DNA from: Bacteroidales bacterium
GTDB taxonomy: Bacteria > Bacteroidota > Bacteroidia > Bacteroidales > Marinilabiliaceae
Reading direction: 5' to 3'
NCBI GenBank assembly: GCA_022768325.1
Contig: JALEMI010000090.1
Location: 1-56,758 of the forward strand
Length of the DNA stretch: 56,758 bases
Both the position numbers and the translations under genes were made by a program. The notes under the pieces are model-generated. The model was not told where the DNA came from and did not search any database. It saw only the letters and a program-made list of their open reading frames with translations. How positions within the stretch are numbered: the first letter of the stretch is position 1; each line of letters opens with the position of its first letter. This document shows, one piece after another, positions 1 through 8,909 of the stretch.

Positions 1-109
1 AATTGGGTCAATACAGCTTAAACATTTAGAACCATGAGCAAGCCAGACACCCACTGCAACAGCAGCAAACAATCAGAGAGCGGCAACCGCACACCGAGAC
101 TCCGATTCT

Positions 110-255
110 GAACTGAACCCCAAAAGTTGGACAGGACAAAAACTTTTAGGATTCAGATGAAAAGACCACACGACATTGAGGAGCGTCTGCGTATAGTCCA
201 AAGGCACCTCTCGCGCATGACGAGCCTCGTTTTGCCCTTTGAATTATTTGACTAA
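110..255 (+). mobile_element. Remnant of an IS3/IS150-type insertion sequence left end
   Basis: The stretch starting CTGAACTGAACCCCAAAAG and continuing through TTGGACAGG looks like the terminal inverted repeat of IS150-group IS3 elements, which commonly carry a CCAAAAGTTGGACA core. An ATG at 157 opens a 32-codon frame beginning MKRPHDIEERLRIVQ, similar in style to the start of the helix-turn-helix OrfA of such elements, which then goes out of register and stops at 255. No transposase body follows, so this is a broken end rather than an active element. The family assignment is from memory of the repeat and was not searched. Confidence 0.5.
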
Positions 256-260
256 ATTTA
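232..260 (+). promoter_or_regulatory. Candidate promoter of the restriction-modification genes
   Basis: TTG at 232-234 and TAAATTTA at 253-260 are 18 bases apart. This matches the Bacteroidota sigma pattern TTG-N19-21-TAnnTTTG with one mismatch in the last base. It lies about 40 bases before the methyltransferase ATG. Confidence 0.4.
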
Positions 261-298
261 TTCCCCGTCCTCAATAAAAGACAATGTCTCCAAACAAA

Positions 299-1456
299 AT
301 GACTCACACCAATCACAGCATATACATATCCTCTGCCCAAGACATGGGGCGCCTAAAGAGTGAAAGTATCGATTTGGTTGTTACTTCCCCTCCATACCCG
401 ATGATAGAGATGTGGGACGACATTATGTCCGCACAAAACCCGTCTATCAAGGAGGCCTTGACTTCCAAACCAGAGTTGGCTTTTGAGCTTATGCACCAAG
501 AGCTCGATAAGGTGTGGAGTGAATGCTACCGCCTCCTCAAAGATGGAGGTCTTATGTGTATAAACATCGGGGATGCCACCCGCTCCATCAATAAGGAGTT
601 TCAACTCTTCAACAACCATACGAGAGTTGTAAACGCTTGCCTTTCCATCGGGTTTATCAACCTTCCTAACATCATCTGGAGGAAGCAGACAAACGCCCCC
701 AACAAATTCATGGGAAGCGGGATGTTGCCTTGCGGTGCATACGTGACGCTTGAGCATGAATGGATTCTCGTTTTCAGAAAAGGCGGAAAACGCAATTATC
801 TGCTCGACGAGGCAAAAAAGATAAGACGTGAAAGCTCCTTCTTTTGGGAAGAGAGAAATAAATGGTTTTCAGATATTTGGGAAGTCAAAGGCGCAAAGCA
901 ACGTATTAGTAATTCGTTGACCCGCGAGCGTAACGCTTCTTTCCCTCTCGAAATCCCTTTTAGGCTCATAAACATGTACTCGCAGCAAGGGGATACAGTA
1001 CTCGACCCTTTTCTCGGGATGGGTACGACAACAATCGCCGCTATGCTTTCTCAACGGAACAGCATCGGCATCGAGATCGACGACAAGCTGCTCCCCTCCA
1101 TCGAAGATAATATTGACAGTGTGAGTGCTTCTGCCCTAAACGACGCCATCTACCAACGCTATTGCGCCCACTTGGACTTTGTCAAGGATCGTGAGAGTGC
1201 GGGGAAGGAAGTCAAATACTACAACGAGTTTCTCAAATGTAAAGTCATGACGGCGCAAGAAACCGACATGAACTTGCACTATGTCAATTCAATAGAGAAA
1301 ATCGATTCTGCTGCATACCAATGTGGCTATTACGACCAAGTCGCCGTTGCCGACCACAGCTCGACTAAGATAGATTCCCTGTTTTTCTCCGCACGAGAAA
1401 GCATCGAACGACGTGCCAAGGTAAGAACTCCCTCAGAATCAGTTATCTTCAAGTAA
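299..1456 (+). CDS. Type II DNA methyltransferase, beta class (probably N4-cytosine)
   Basis: This is a SAM-dependent DNA methyltransferase that should protect the host DNA from the nuclease encoded just downstream. The catalytic motif TSPPYP sits near residues 29-34, and the SAM-binding motif DPFLGMG lies near residues 236-242. Catalytic motif first and SAM motif last is the beta-class order, and an S at the start of SPPY is usual in N4-cytosine enzymes. The C-terminal 100 residues after the SAM motif are an extension I do not recognise. An earlier ATG at 284 is in frame; the ATG at 299 (MTHTNHSIYIS) fits the usual start of the family better. Base composition is more AT-rich than in the core genes to its right, as expected for a transferred module. 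Confidence 0.85.
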   Translation: MTHTNHSIYISSAQDMGRLKSESIDLVVTSPPYPMIEMWDDIMSAQNPSIKEALTSKPELAFELMHQELDKVWSECYRLLKDGGLMCINIGDATRSINKEFQLFNNHTRVVNACLSIGFINLPNIIWRKQTNAPNKFMGSGMLPCGAYVTLEHEWILVFRKGGKRNYLLDEAKKIRRESSFFWEERNKWFSDIWEVKGAKQRISNSLTRERNASFPLEIPFRLINMYSQQGDTVLDPFLGMGTTTIAAMLSQRNSIGIEIDDKLLPSIEDNIDSVSASALNDAIYQRYCAHLDFVKDRESAGKEVKYYNEFLKCKVMTAQETDMNLHYVNSIEKIDSAAYQCGYYDQVAVADHSSTKIDSLFFSARESIERRAKVRTPSESVIFK

Positions 1457-1505
1457 TCGAGTGTAGGGCGGCAAAGTTTTGTCACTTAGTGCGTTACGCT
1501 ATATC

Positions 1506-2201
1506 ATGGAAAAACATTCAAAGGATTTCGGAAAGAAAGAACACGTCCTCAACTATGCGTGTCAACGTTATCAGTTGTCGCGTCCGAATAAGGTTGGTGC
1601 TGTCATGGCTCTTATTCGTGATTGTCAACCTAACTCGTTGAAACAGTGGGAGGAATACTACTTCAATAACGCAAAGACGGAAGCAAAAGATCCAAGCAAA
1701 GCCAATAACGTCACCAAAGCAACCCTATCCGAGCTTGGCGAGCGCCTTTTCAATAAAATCCAAGAGTTCGTCATCCCCGAATGGCAAGAGGCTTTCTGCC
1801 AGCTCACTTTGCAAGATTGCATCGACTACATCTACAACGTCACTGTCTGCCGAACGTACGACGGCTATGTCCGGGAAAAATCTGTGGTCAACGACGGTTT
1901 GGCAAAGATTTTTAAAGACGTGACTTTTGAAGAGTCCGATCCTGAGTTGGACCATTCTGGCGATGTCGACTACGTGGCAAAAGTTGGTCAATACCAGTTC
2001 GGCATACAGATAAAACCAGTAACGGCAAGTGCAAATTTTGGAGGTTATTCTTTGTCCGAGCGAATGAAGACCAGCTTCGAGGACTTCACCGAAAAATATG
2101 GCGGCAAGGTGTTTATTGTTTACAGCCTAAAGGGAAGTATCGCAAACCAAGATGTCATCGCTGACATAGAAAACGAAATACGCCGTCTCCAATCGCTTTA
2201 G
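1506..2201 (+). CDS. Probable type II restriction endonuclease (MjaI-like family suspected)
   Basis: A 231-residue protein starts 49 bases after the methyltransferase on the same strand, the usual place for the cognate restriction enzyme. A PD-(D/E)xK-type core can be traced: Asp near residue 155 (GDVDYVAKVGQY) followed by the strand FGIQIKP with Gln168 and Lys170, a Q-x-K variant of the E-x-K motif. Overall length and the helical N-terminal half resemble MjaI-type enzymes, which cut CTAG and pair with N4-cytosine methylases, but this family call is from memory. A TTG start at 1479 is in frame; the ATG at 1506 is preferred. The cleavage site is not visible from sequence. Confidence 0.6.
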   Translation: MEKHSKDFGKKEHVLNYACQRYQLSRPNKVGAVMALIRDCQPNSLKQWEEYYFNNAKTEAKDPSKANNVTKATLSELGERLFNKIQEFVIPEWQEAFCQLTLQDCIDYIYNVTVCRTYDGYVREKSVVNDGLAKIFKDVTFEESDPELDHSGDVDYVAKVGQYQFGIQIKPVTASANFGGYSLSERMKTSFEDFTEKYGGKVFIVYSLKGSIANQDVIADIENEIRRLQSL

Positions 2202-2309
2202 AATCCAATCCACCCAAGAGGTCTTTCCATTTTAAAAGTCGGTTATTCGCTTCGACAAACGTAGCGGATGACTGAGGCTATTATCGTTCCCCCCTCCCCC
2301 ATATTTCCG

Positions 2310-2317
2310 TATCTTTG
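2310..2317 (+). promoter_or_regulatory. Promoter -7 box for the M16 peptidase gene
   Basis: TATCTTTG is a full match to the Bacteroidota -7 consensus TAnnTTTG and lies 20 bases before the ATG at 2338, implying a very short leader. No convincing TTG -33 element is seen. Confidence 0.6.
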
Positions 2318-2337
2318 CGCCCACACATCCTCACCTC

Positions 2338-3561
2338 ATGTCCACGCCCGTTCAGACTCTCCATAACGGCATCAAGCTCGTCCATATCCCTGCCCCCGGC
2401 CCCGTCTGCCGGTGCGGTCTCATCATCAACGCTGGCTCTCGCGACGAGAGCGACAACGAGCACGGTCTCGCCCATTTCGTTGAGCATACCCTCTTCAAGG
2501 GCACTACCCGACGCTCAGCACACGACATCCTCAACCGCCTCGATGCCGTTGGGGGAGAGCTTAACGCCTACACCACCAAGGACGAGACTGCCATCCACGC
2601 CGCTTTCCTCGAACACGACCTCCGACGCGCTGTCGACATCATCGCCGACATGGCTTTCAATTCCACCTTCCCCTCCCGAGAGCTCGACAAGGAGAGGGAG
2701 GTCATTATCGACGAGATAACAAGTTACGAGGATACGCCGGCCGAGCTCATCTTCGATGATTTCGAGGACCTCGCCTTCGCCGGCACGCCTCTTGGCCATA
2801 ATATTCTCGGCACGCCCGCCAGTGTCGCCTCTTTCACGCCCGACGATGCCCGACGTTTCGTGGCTCGCACTCACGCCACAGACCAGATGGCTTTCGTCTA
2901 CATCGGCCCCCATAAGCCCGATGCCGTCATGCGTACCGCCGAGGCCTGTTTCTCCCATTTGCCTACCCGACAGCCGCGCCCCCATAGGGTCGAGGCCCGC
3001 TCTTTCGCCCATTTCGATAAACGGAAGGATCGACAGACCAGCCAGGCCCACGTCGTTCTCGGATGCCACGCCCCCGACAGCTTCGCCCCCGACAGGCTCG
3101 AAATGAATGTCTTGGCCAACATCCTCGGCGGCCCGTCCATGAATTCCAGGCTCAGCCTCGCGCTCCGCGAACGCAACGGCATCGCCTACAATGTCGAGAC
3201 CAACTACACCTCTTTCGACGACAACGGGCTTTTCTCAATCTATTTCGGCACCGACCCCCAAAACATCGACCGCTCAATGCGCATCGTTCGCCGCGAGGTC
3301 GATAAGCTCCGGCAGTCACCCCTCTCCGAGGCGGCTTTTGCCAAGGTCATAAGGCAATACGCCAATCAGACGCTCATGTCCGCCGACGATGCCGAGAGCC
3401 TCATGCTCGCCGCAGGGCGTTCTGCCAATGTCTACGGCCAGGTCCTCTCGCTTTTCGAGATCGCCTCGCTCATACGCGAGCGCGTCTCGCCCGAGACGCT
3501 CCTCCAAGCCGCGCAGCGTCACCTCGACCCCGATTCTTTCTCCCGTCTCATCTATTGCTAA
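2338..3561 (+). CDS. M16 family zinc metallopeptidase
   Basis: This is a peptidase of the pitrilysin/mitochondrial-processing-peptidase family. The inverted zinc motif HxxEH appears as HFVEH, residues 46-50, and the distal zinc-binding Glu is most likely Glu126 in EVIIDEI, the expected 76 residues downstream. The 407-residue length fits a two-domain M16B subunit. The C-terminal half carries the pairing region LSLALRERNGIAYNVE typical of these enzymes. No signal peptide is seen, so it is probably cytoplasmic. It is the first gene of a plus-strand block, and the O-methyltransferase follows after 6 bases. Confidence 0.9.
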   Translation: MSTPVQTLHNGIKLVHIPAPGPVCRCGLIINAGSRDESDNEHGLAHFVEHTLFKGTTRRSAHDILNRLDAVGGELNAYTTKDETAIHAAFLEHDLRRAVDIIADMAFNSTFPSRELDKEREVIIDEITSYEDTPAELIFDDFEDLAFAGTPLGHNILGTPASVASFTPDDARRFVARTHATDQMAFVYIGPHKPDAVMRTAEACFSHLPTRQPRPHRVEARSFAHFDKRKDRQTSQAHVVLGCHAPDSFAPDRLEMNVLANILGGPSMNSRLSLALRERNGIAYNVETNYTSFDDNGLFSIYFGTDPQNIDRSMRIVRREVDKLRQSPLSEAAFAKVIRQYANQTLMSADDAESLMLAAGRSANVYGQVLSLFEIASLIRERVSPETLLQAAQRHLDPDSFSRLIYC

Positions 3562-3567
3562 TTGCCT

Positions 3568-4215
3568 ATGGGTCAGTTCGGTTCAATCGAGATGGAGCGT
3601 TACCTCCTTGCCCACTCTGAGCCAGAGGACGAGCTGCTCCATGAGCTCGACCGTCAGACGCATCTCAGGACCATTCAGCCGCGCATGGTCTCCGGCCATC
3701 TCCAAGGCTCGCTCCTCAAGATGCTTGTTCACATGGCCAAGCCCCACACTCTCCTGGAGGTCGGGACTTTCACGGGCTATTCCGCCCTATGCATGGCCGC
3801 CGCTCTGCCCGATTCCGATGCCCGTCTCCATACGGTCGAGATAAACGATGAGCTTGAGCCGCTCATCCGCTCTTTCTTCAACCGCTCGCCACGCCGCAAC
3901 CAGATTGTCCTCCACATCTGCCAGCTCGACGAGGCTCTCGCCAAGATTCCGAGCGAGATAGATTTCGTCTTTATCGATGCCGACAAACGTGAGTATATCG
4001 ACTACTACGAGGCCATTCTCCCACGCGTCCGCAAGGGCGGATTCATATTGGCTGATAATGTCTTATGGGACGGTCACGTCCTCGAGACGCCCAAGCCTTC
4101 CGACCACCATACGCAGGCCGTCAAGGCTTTCAACGACCATGTGGCCGCCGATTCCCGCGTCGAGAAGGTCATCGTCCCCATTAGGGACGGCCTCACAATC
4201 ATGATGAAAAGGTGA
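3568..4215 (+). CDS. Class I SAM-dependent O-methyltransferase (caffeoyl-CoA OMT / TrmR-like family)
   Basis: This 215-residue methyltransferase belongs to the O-methyltransferase_3 family. The SAM-binding glycine motif is LEVGTFTGYSA, and VFIDADKREYIDYY and ADNVLWDG carry the family's acidic metal and SAM contacts. Bacterial members include TrmR, which methylates the wobble uridine of some tRNAs, and generic catechol O-methyltransferases, and sequence alone does not choose between them. A TTG at 3562 is in frame, but the ATG at 3568 is a more likely start. It follows the M16 peptidase almost directly, suggesting cotranscription. Confidence 0.85.
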   Translation: MGQFGSIEMERYLLAHSEPEDELLHELDRQTHLRTIQPRMVSGHLQGSLLKMLVHMAKPHTLLEVGTFTGYSALCMAAALPDSDARLHTVEINDELEPLIRSFFNRSPRRNQIVLHICQLDEALAKIPSEIDFVFIDADKREYIDYYEAILPRVRKGGFILADNVLWDGHVLETPKPSDHHTQAVKAFNDHVAADSRVEKVIVPIRDGLTIMMKR

Positions 4216-4306
4216 CGTCTCGCGCGCCGTCTCAATTGCAAATACAGCTCGCTTTTGCTAAATTAGCTCCTTGATTATCAGAACCTATTAGTACAAAACA
4301 GTCTAA

Positions 4307-6727
4307 ATGAAGCCCGAGTATAAGCCATACGTCATAGGGTTCTGGGCCATATATGGTGCCATTGTCCTCGCTGTTGTAATATTCTTCCTGCTGCTCTCAC
4401 AAGGTGTCTTAGGCTATATGCCCTCTTTCGCCGAGCTCGAAAACCCTAAGAGCAACATCGCGACGGAGGTGATTTCGGCCGACGGCAAGCCCATCGGACG
4501 CTTCTATATCGAGAACAGGAGCTATGTCGATTACGAGTACCTCTCCCCATATCTCGTCAAGGCTCTCATCGCTACGGAAGACGAGCGTTTCTATTCCCAT
4601 TCGGGAATCGATACCCGAAGCCTTTTCCGCGTGTTCTTCAAGACGGTCGTCCTCCGACAGAAGAATTCCGGTGGCGGCAGTACCATAACCCAGCAGCTCG
4701 CAAAGATGCTCTTCCACGAGAGGGCGCAAAACTTCTCCGAGCGTTTCATCCAAAAACTCAACGAGTGGGTCATAGCCGTCAAGCTCGAACGCAGCTACAC
4801 CAAGAACGAGATCATGACAATGTATCTCAACAAGGTCGGCTACGTCTACGATGCCTACGGCATCGAGAGTGCCGCCTACACGTTCTTCGGCGTCAAGGCC
4901 AAGGACCTCAAAATCGAGCAGGCCGCCGTCCTCGTCGGTATGCTCAAGAATCCCGCTCTCTACAATCCCCTAAGGCGCAACGAGTTGGTTAAGCAACGCC
5001 GAAACACCGTTTTCGGCCAGATGCTTAAGCAACGCTACATCTCGATGTCGCAGTGCGATTCGCTCTCCAAACTCGATGTCGATATGTCCAATTTCCGCCG
5101 CCCCGACCATAAGGACGGCTCAGCCCCCTATTTCCGCGAGTTCCTCCGTACACAGCTCACTGCCCGCAAGCCCGTCCGCTCGGCCTACGCCTCCTGGCAG
5201 ACGCAAGAGTTCATCGACGACAGCACGCAGTGGGCCACGAACCCCCTCTACGGTTGGATTGAGAAGAACCCAAAGGCCGACGGCTCGCCATACGACCTCT
5301 ACCGCGACGGCCTGAAGATTTTCACTACAATCGACAGCCGTATGCAGAACTACGCCGAGCAGGCCGTGACCGAACATATCGGCCACAATCTCCAACCTCA
5401 GTTCTTCGCCGGCAAGAAGGGCAGTAAGTTCGCTCCCTATTCCAACGACATCACCAAGGAGCAGTTCGACGCCATGGTGGGCCGCGCGCTGCGTCAGTCC
5501 GAGCGTTGGAGAGCCCTAAAGGCCTCAGGCTTCAATGACGACCAAATAATGAAGGCCATGAGGGAGAAGATCGAGACTCGCGTCTTCGATTGGAACTCTT
5601 CCGCCCCCGACCTCGGACGCGACACCGTCATGTCCCCCTACGATTCGGTAATCTACCACAAGCATTTCCTGCGTTGCTCGTTCATGGCCATGGACCCCCG
5701 CTCGGGAGCTGTGAAGGCCTATGTCGGAGGCCCCAACTTCCGCTATTTCCAATACGATATGGCCACCAAGGGCAGACGCCAAGTCGGCTCCACCATCAAG
5801 CCTTTTGTCTATACCACCATTTTCCGCGACGGTCATACGCCATGCGACCTCGTGCCAAATGTCCCGCAGACGTTCACCGTCCCCGCCGAGGGCAATACCA
5901 CCACCACGTGGACGCCCCGCAACGACGGCGACGCCCGTCTCGGCGAGATGGTCTCGCTTAAGTGGGGTCTCGCCAATTCCAATAACAATGTCACGGGATG
6001 GGCCATGAAGCAGACCTCCCCCGAGCAAGTGGCCAACCTTATCCGCGCCCTCGGTGTCGAGAGCAAGATTGACCCCGTGCCTTCCCTTTTCCTCGGCACG
6101 AGCGACGTTAAGCTCTCCGAGATGGTTGGTGCCTACGGAACGTACGTCAATAAGGGCGTCCACATCGACCCCGTCTATGTCACCGAGATTCACGACCGCT
6201 ACGGCAATGTCATCGCCCGTTTCGGCAAGAGGGAGAGGGAGGTCATCGACGAGCAGACGGCCTACATGATGATCTCGCTCCTCCAGGGTGTCGTCGACCA
6301 AGGCACTGCGCGACGTCTGCGCGGCCCCGCCTATCGTCTCACCTGCCAATTGGGCGGAAAGACGGGTACGACGCAGAACCAGAGCGACGGTTGGTTCATG
6401 GCCGTCATGCCTCACCTTGTCGCAGGCGTATGGGTCGGCGGCGAGGAGAGGGGAATCCACTTCAACAGTATGTCCATAGGTCAGGCGTCCAACGCCGCCA
6501 TCCCCGTCTTCGGCCGCTTCATCCTCAAAGTTTTTGACGACCCGTCAATTGTCGATGTCCGCCCCGAAGATCTCTTCGAGGCCCCGGCTGTCATCAATTT
6601 CTCCCTCAATTGCGCCGATAAGGGTGTAAATGCCGATACCAACGACACCTACGCCCCCGCCGAAGATGTCGCCGACACGCCCGCCGATGTCAGCGATTGT
6701 GGCGAGTCCGACATCTTTAATTTCTAA
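4307..6727 (+). CDS. mrcA: Penicillin-binding protein 1A, bifunctional transglycosylase/transpeptidase
   Basis: This class A PBP polymerises and cross-links peptidoglycan at the outer face of the inner membrane. It has a short cytoplasmic start, one membrane anchor (about residues 10-34) and a glycosyltransferase 51 domain with catalytic Glu91 in ATEDERFYSHSG and the second motif GGGSTITQQLAK (about 122-133). The transpeptidase domain has SxxK at Ser495 (GSTIKPF), SxN at 558-560 (SNN) and KTGT at 685-688. All catalytic motifs are intact. An acidic, Ala/Pro-rich tail follows the last domain. The 91 bases before the ATG hold no clear promoter box. Envelope genes (YbhN-like, lpxK) lie immediately downstream. 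Confidence 0.95.
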   Translation: MKPEYKPYVIGFWAIYGAIVLAVVIFFLLLSQGVLGYMPSFAELENPKSNIATEVISADGKPIGRFYIENRSYVDYEYLSPYLVKALIATEDERFYSHSGIDTRSLFRVFFKTVVLRQKNSGGGSTITQQLAKMLFHERAQNFSERFIQKLNEWVIAVKLERSYTKNEIMTMYLNKVGYVYDAYGIESAAYTFFGVKAKDLKIEQAAVLVGMLKNPALYNPLRRNELVKQRRNTVFGQMLKQRYISMSQCDSLSKLDVDMSNFRRPDHKDGSAPYFREFLRTQLTARKPVRSAYASWQTQEFIDDSTQWATNPLYGWIEKNPKADGSPYDLYRDGLKIFTTIDSRMQNYAEQAVTEHIGHNLQPQFFAGKKGSKFAPYSNDITKEQFDAMVGRALRQSERWRALKASGFNDDQIMKAMREKIETRVFDWNSSAPDLGRDTVMSPYDSVIYHKHFLRCSFMAMDPRSGAVKAYVGGPNFRYFQYDMATKGRRQVGSTIKPFVYTTIFRDGHTPCDLVPNVPQTFTVPAEGNTTTTWTPRNDGDARLGEMVSLKWGLANSNNNVTGWAMKQTSPEQVANLIRALGVESKIDPVPSLFLGTSDVKLSEMVGAYGTYVNKGVHIDPVYVTEIHDRYGNVIARFGKREREVIDEQTAYMMISLLQGVVDQGTARRLRGPAYRLTCQLGGKTGTTQNQSDGWFMAVMPHLVAGVWVGGEERGIHFNSMSIGQASNAAIPVFGRFILKVFDDPSIVDVRPEDLFEAPAVINFSLNCADKGVNADTNDTYAPAEDVADTPADVSDCGESDIFNF

Positions 6728-6758
6728 GGGAGCGCAGTCCCCCTAACAAAACAATCGC

Positions 6759-7820
6759 ATGACATCAAAACAGCAGAATGATGAGGCGGCCATAGGAAGC
6801 CTCAAGTCGTGGAAGATTGTTCTGCCCATCGCCATCGGGCTTGGCGTTACGGCGTGGCTCTTCGCCCGTGAGTATCAGCCCGGGATGTTCGACTCTTTCA
6901 GCCTCGGTCCCATGTCGGTCGTTTGGTTCGCGGGCGCTGCTCTCTTCATGTTGGGTCGCGATGTCGGATACATGCTCCGAATAAGGCTTCTCAGCGAGAA
7001 TGAGCTTTCGTGGCGTTCCGCGTTCCGGATCATCATGTTGTGGGAGTTCTCCTCTGCCGTTACGCCTTCGGCAATTGGCGGTACGAGTGTTGCGCTTTTC
7101 TTCATAAATCGTGAGGGCATCTCCGCCGGTCGCTCTACGGGAATCGTTATGATAACGTCTTTCCTCGACGAGCTCTATTTCGCCATTTTCTTCCCGTTCA
7201 TCATTCTCCTCTTCGGCTACGACGACATCTTCGGTGCCGAGGACGGCTTGGCGGGCAAACTCGCGGCTGTCGCTTGGACTGGCTATGCCATAAAGGTAGC
7301 CTACATTCTCCTGCTCAGCTACGGCCTCTTTGTCAATCCCCGAGGACTTAAGTGGCTGTTGCTCAAATTGTTCTCCCTCCCATTCCTTAAGAGGTGGAGG
7401 AGTTCAATAGGCGATGTCGGCGAGGATATTGTCAAGACGGCCACTCATTTCCGACGCTGGCCCGCAAGTAAATGGATAAAGTCTTTCCTCGCCACTGCGC
7501 TCAGCTGGACGTCGCGCTATTGGGTTGTCAATGCGCTCATTCTCGCCTTCTTCGGGCTTCACCACCTGGGGCTCTTCGACCATTTCGTCGTCTTCGGCAA
7601 GCAGTTGGCCATGTGGATTATGATGCTCGTAAGCCCAACACCTGGTGGCAGCGGCTTTGCCGAATACGTTTTCAAGGAGTTCCTCGGTGCCTACATCCCC
7701 GCCGGGGCTATTGCGTTGGCCCTCTGCTGGCGGCTCATTAGCTATTACCCCTACCTTGTGGTCGGTGCCATTCTGCTCCCCCGATGGGTTGGAGGCTATT
7801 TCAATAAAAAGAAAAACTGA
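6759..7820 (+). CDS. YbhN/lysylphosphatidylglycerol-synthetase-type membrane protein (UPF0104)
   Basis: This 353-residue integral membrane protein has about eight hydrophobic segments and matches the LPG_synthase_TM/YbhN family in pattern, for example the SSAVTPSAIGGTSVALFF region and the C-terminal SPTPGGSGFAEYVF motif. Family members are membrane proteins of lipid handling: the MprF flippase domain belongs here, and other members have no assigned substrate. No catalytic synthetase domain is attached. It lies between PBP1A and lpxK with short gaps, an envelope context, but its substrate cannot be read from the sequence. Confidence 0.8.
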   Translation: MTSKQQNDEAAIGSLKSWKIVLPIAIGLGVTAWLFAREYQPGMFDSFSLGPMSVVWFAGAALFMLGRDVGYMLRIRLLSENELSWRSAFRIIMLWEFSSAVTPSAIGGTSVALFFINREGISAGRSTGIVMITSFLDELYFAIFFPFIILLFGYDDIFGAEDGLAGKLAAVAWTGYAIKVAYILLLSYGLFVNPRGLKWLLLKLFSLPFLKRWRSSIGDVGEDIVKTATHFRRWPASKWIKSFLATALSWTSRYWVVNALILAFFGLHHLGLFDHFVVFGKQLAMWIMMLVSPTPGGSGFAEYVFKEFLGAYIPAGAIALALCWRLISYYPYLVVGAILLPRWVGGYFNKKKN

Positions 7821-7837
7821 GAGAGGGAAGGGTAGTT

Positions 7838-8881
7838 ATGAGTCCGCGAGTTCTTCTTTTGCCAGTCGCCGCCATCTATTGGGCGGTCACGTGCGTCCGC
7901 AATTGGCTGTATAACATCCACGTCCTCCCGTCGCGTACGTTCTCCAAGCCCGTCATCTGTGTCGGCAATATCACTGTCGGAGGAACGGGCAAGACGCCCG
8001 TCATCGAGTCCATCGCCTCTCTCCTCGTTGCCCAAGGCAAGCGTGTCGCCGTAGTCAGCCGTGGCTATCGCCGCAAGAGCCGAGGGCTCATTATCGCCAA
8101 GGTCAATACTCCCGCCCAAATGATTGGCGACGAGCCGCGACAAATCAAGTCCCACCTCCCAATGGTCGACGTTATTGTCGATTCCGACCGTGCCGCAGCC
8201 ATCGATACGGCCATCGAGAGAGGTGCCGATGTGGTCCTCATGGACGACGGGATGCAACACCGTTCCGTCACGCCTTCCGCCCTCATTCTCGTCTGCGACT
8301 ACGCCCGCCCCCTGTGGCGCGATTTCCCCCTCCCCGCCGGCAATAAGCGCGAGTCGATGTACTGCCGCCTCCGAGCCGATGCCGTGGTCGTGAATAAATG
8401 CCCCGCCAGTCTTTCCATCAATGAGGCCGAGGAGATTTTCCGCCACCTTTCTCTCAACGACGGGCAGAGAATCTTCTTCACTTCCATCGCCTACGCCAAC
8501 TTCATCTCGTCCGACGGTAATGCGCTTTCCGATTCCGCACTCGCCCAACGCGGGGCAGTGGCCGTGGCGGGAATAGGTCGCCCAAAGCCCTTTTTTGACG
8601 AGGTGAGACAAAGGCTCGACAATTCACAACTCAAGACGCTCGCTTTCGCCGACCATCACGTTTTCTCCGCCCAAGACCTCAAACACATCGAGGCTCTGCT
8701 CGACGAGGCAGGACCCGACAGCGTCCTCGTGACGACCGAGAAGGACGCCACCCGCCTCCCCGCCCAAATCGCCTCCCACACCGTGGCCTCTCTCCCCATT
8801 AAACTCGATGTCCTTCTCGGCGATTCCCACAAGTTCAATGAGCTGATAACTCATTTTGCTTCTTCGCCGTATACCAAATAA
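7838..8881 (+). CDS. lpxK: Tetraacyldisaccharide 4'-kinase LpxK
   Basis: LpxK phosphorylates the 4' position of the lipid A disaccharide precursor at the inner membrane, the sixth step of lipid A synthesis. The N-terminal hydrophobic stretch (residues about 4-20) is the usual membrane-associating helix. The P-loop is VGNITVGGTGKTPV, about residues 42-55. Also present are the family segments DEPRQI and VLMDDGMQHR, the latter holding the catalytic acidic residues. Length 347 residues is normal. It starts 17 bases after the YbhN-like gene and is followed by purine nucleoside phosphorylase after 28 bases. Confidence 0.95.
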   Translation: MSPRVLLLPVAAIYWAVTCVRNWLYNIHVLPSRTFSKPVICVGNITVGGTGKTPVIESIASLLVAQGKRVAVVSRGYRRKSRGLIIAKVNTPAQMIGDEPRQIKSHLPMVDVIVDSDRAAAIDTAIERGADVVLMDDGMQHRSVTPSALILVCDYARPLWRDFPLPAGNKRESMYCRLRADAVVVNKCPASLSINEAEEIFRHLSLNDGQRIFFTSIAYANFISSDGNALSDSALAQRGAVAVAGIGRPKPFFDEVRQRLDNSQLKTLAFADHHVFSAQDLKHIEALLDEAGPDSVLVTTEKDATRLPAQIASHTVASLPIKLDVLLGDSHKFNELITHFASSPYTK

Positions 8882-8909
8882 ACACAACCCTCATAAAACA
8901 CGCAAAGCC

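Noticed and set aside
4236..4257. Promoter before PBP1A (TTG ... CGCTTTTG)
   Set aside because: Spacing is only 11 bases and the -7 box lacks the TA pair.
5525..6460. A 311-codon minus-strand frame inside PBP1A
   Set aside because: Antisense shadow of a fully conserved gene; GC-rich codon bias opens such frames throughout this window.
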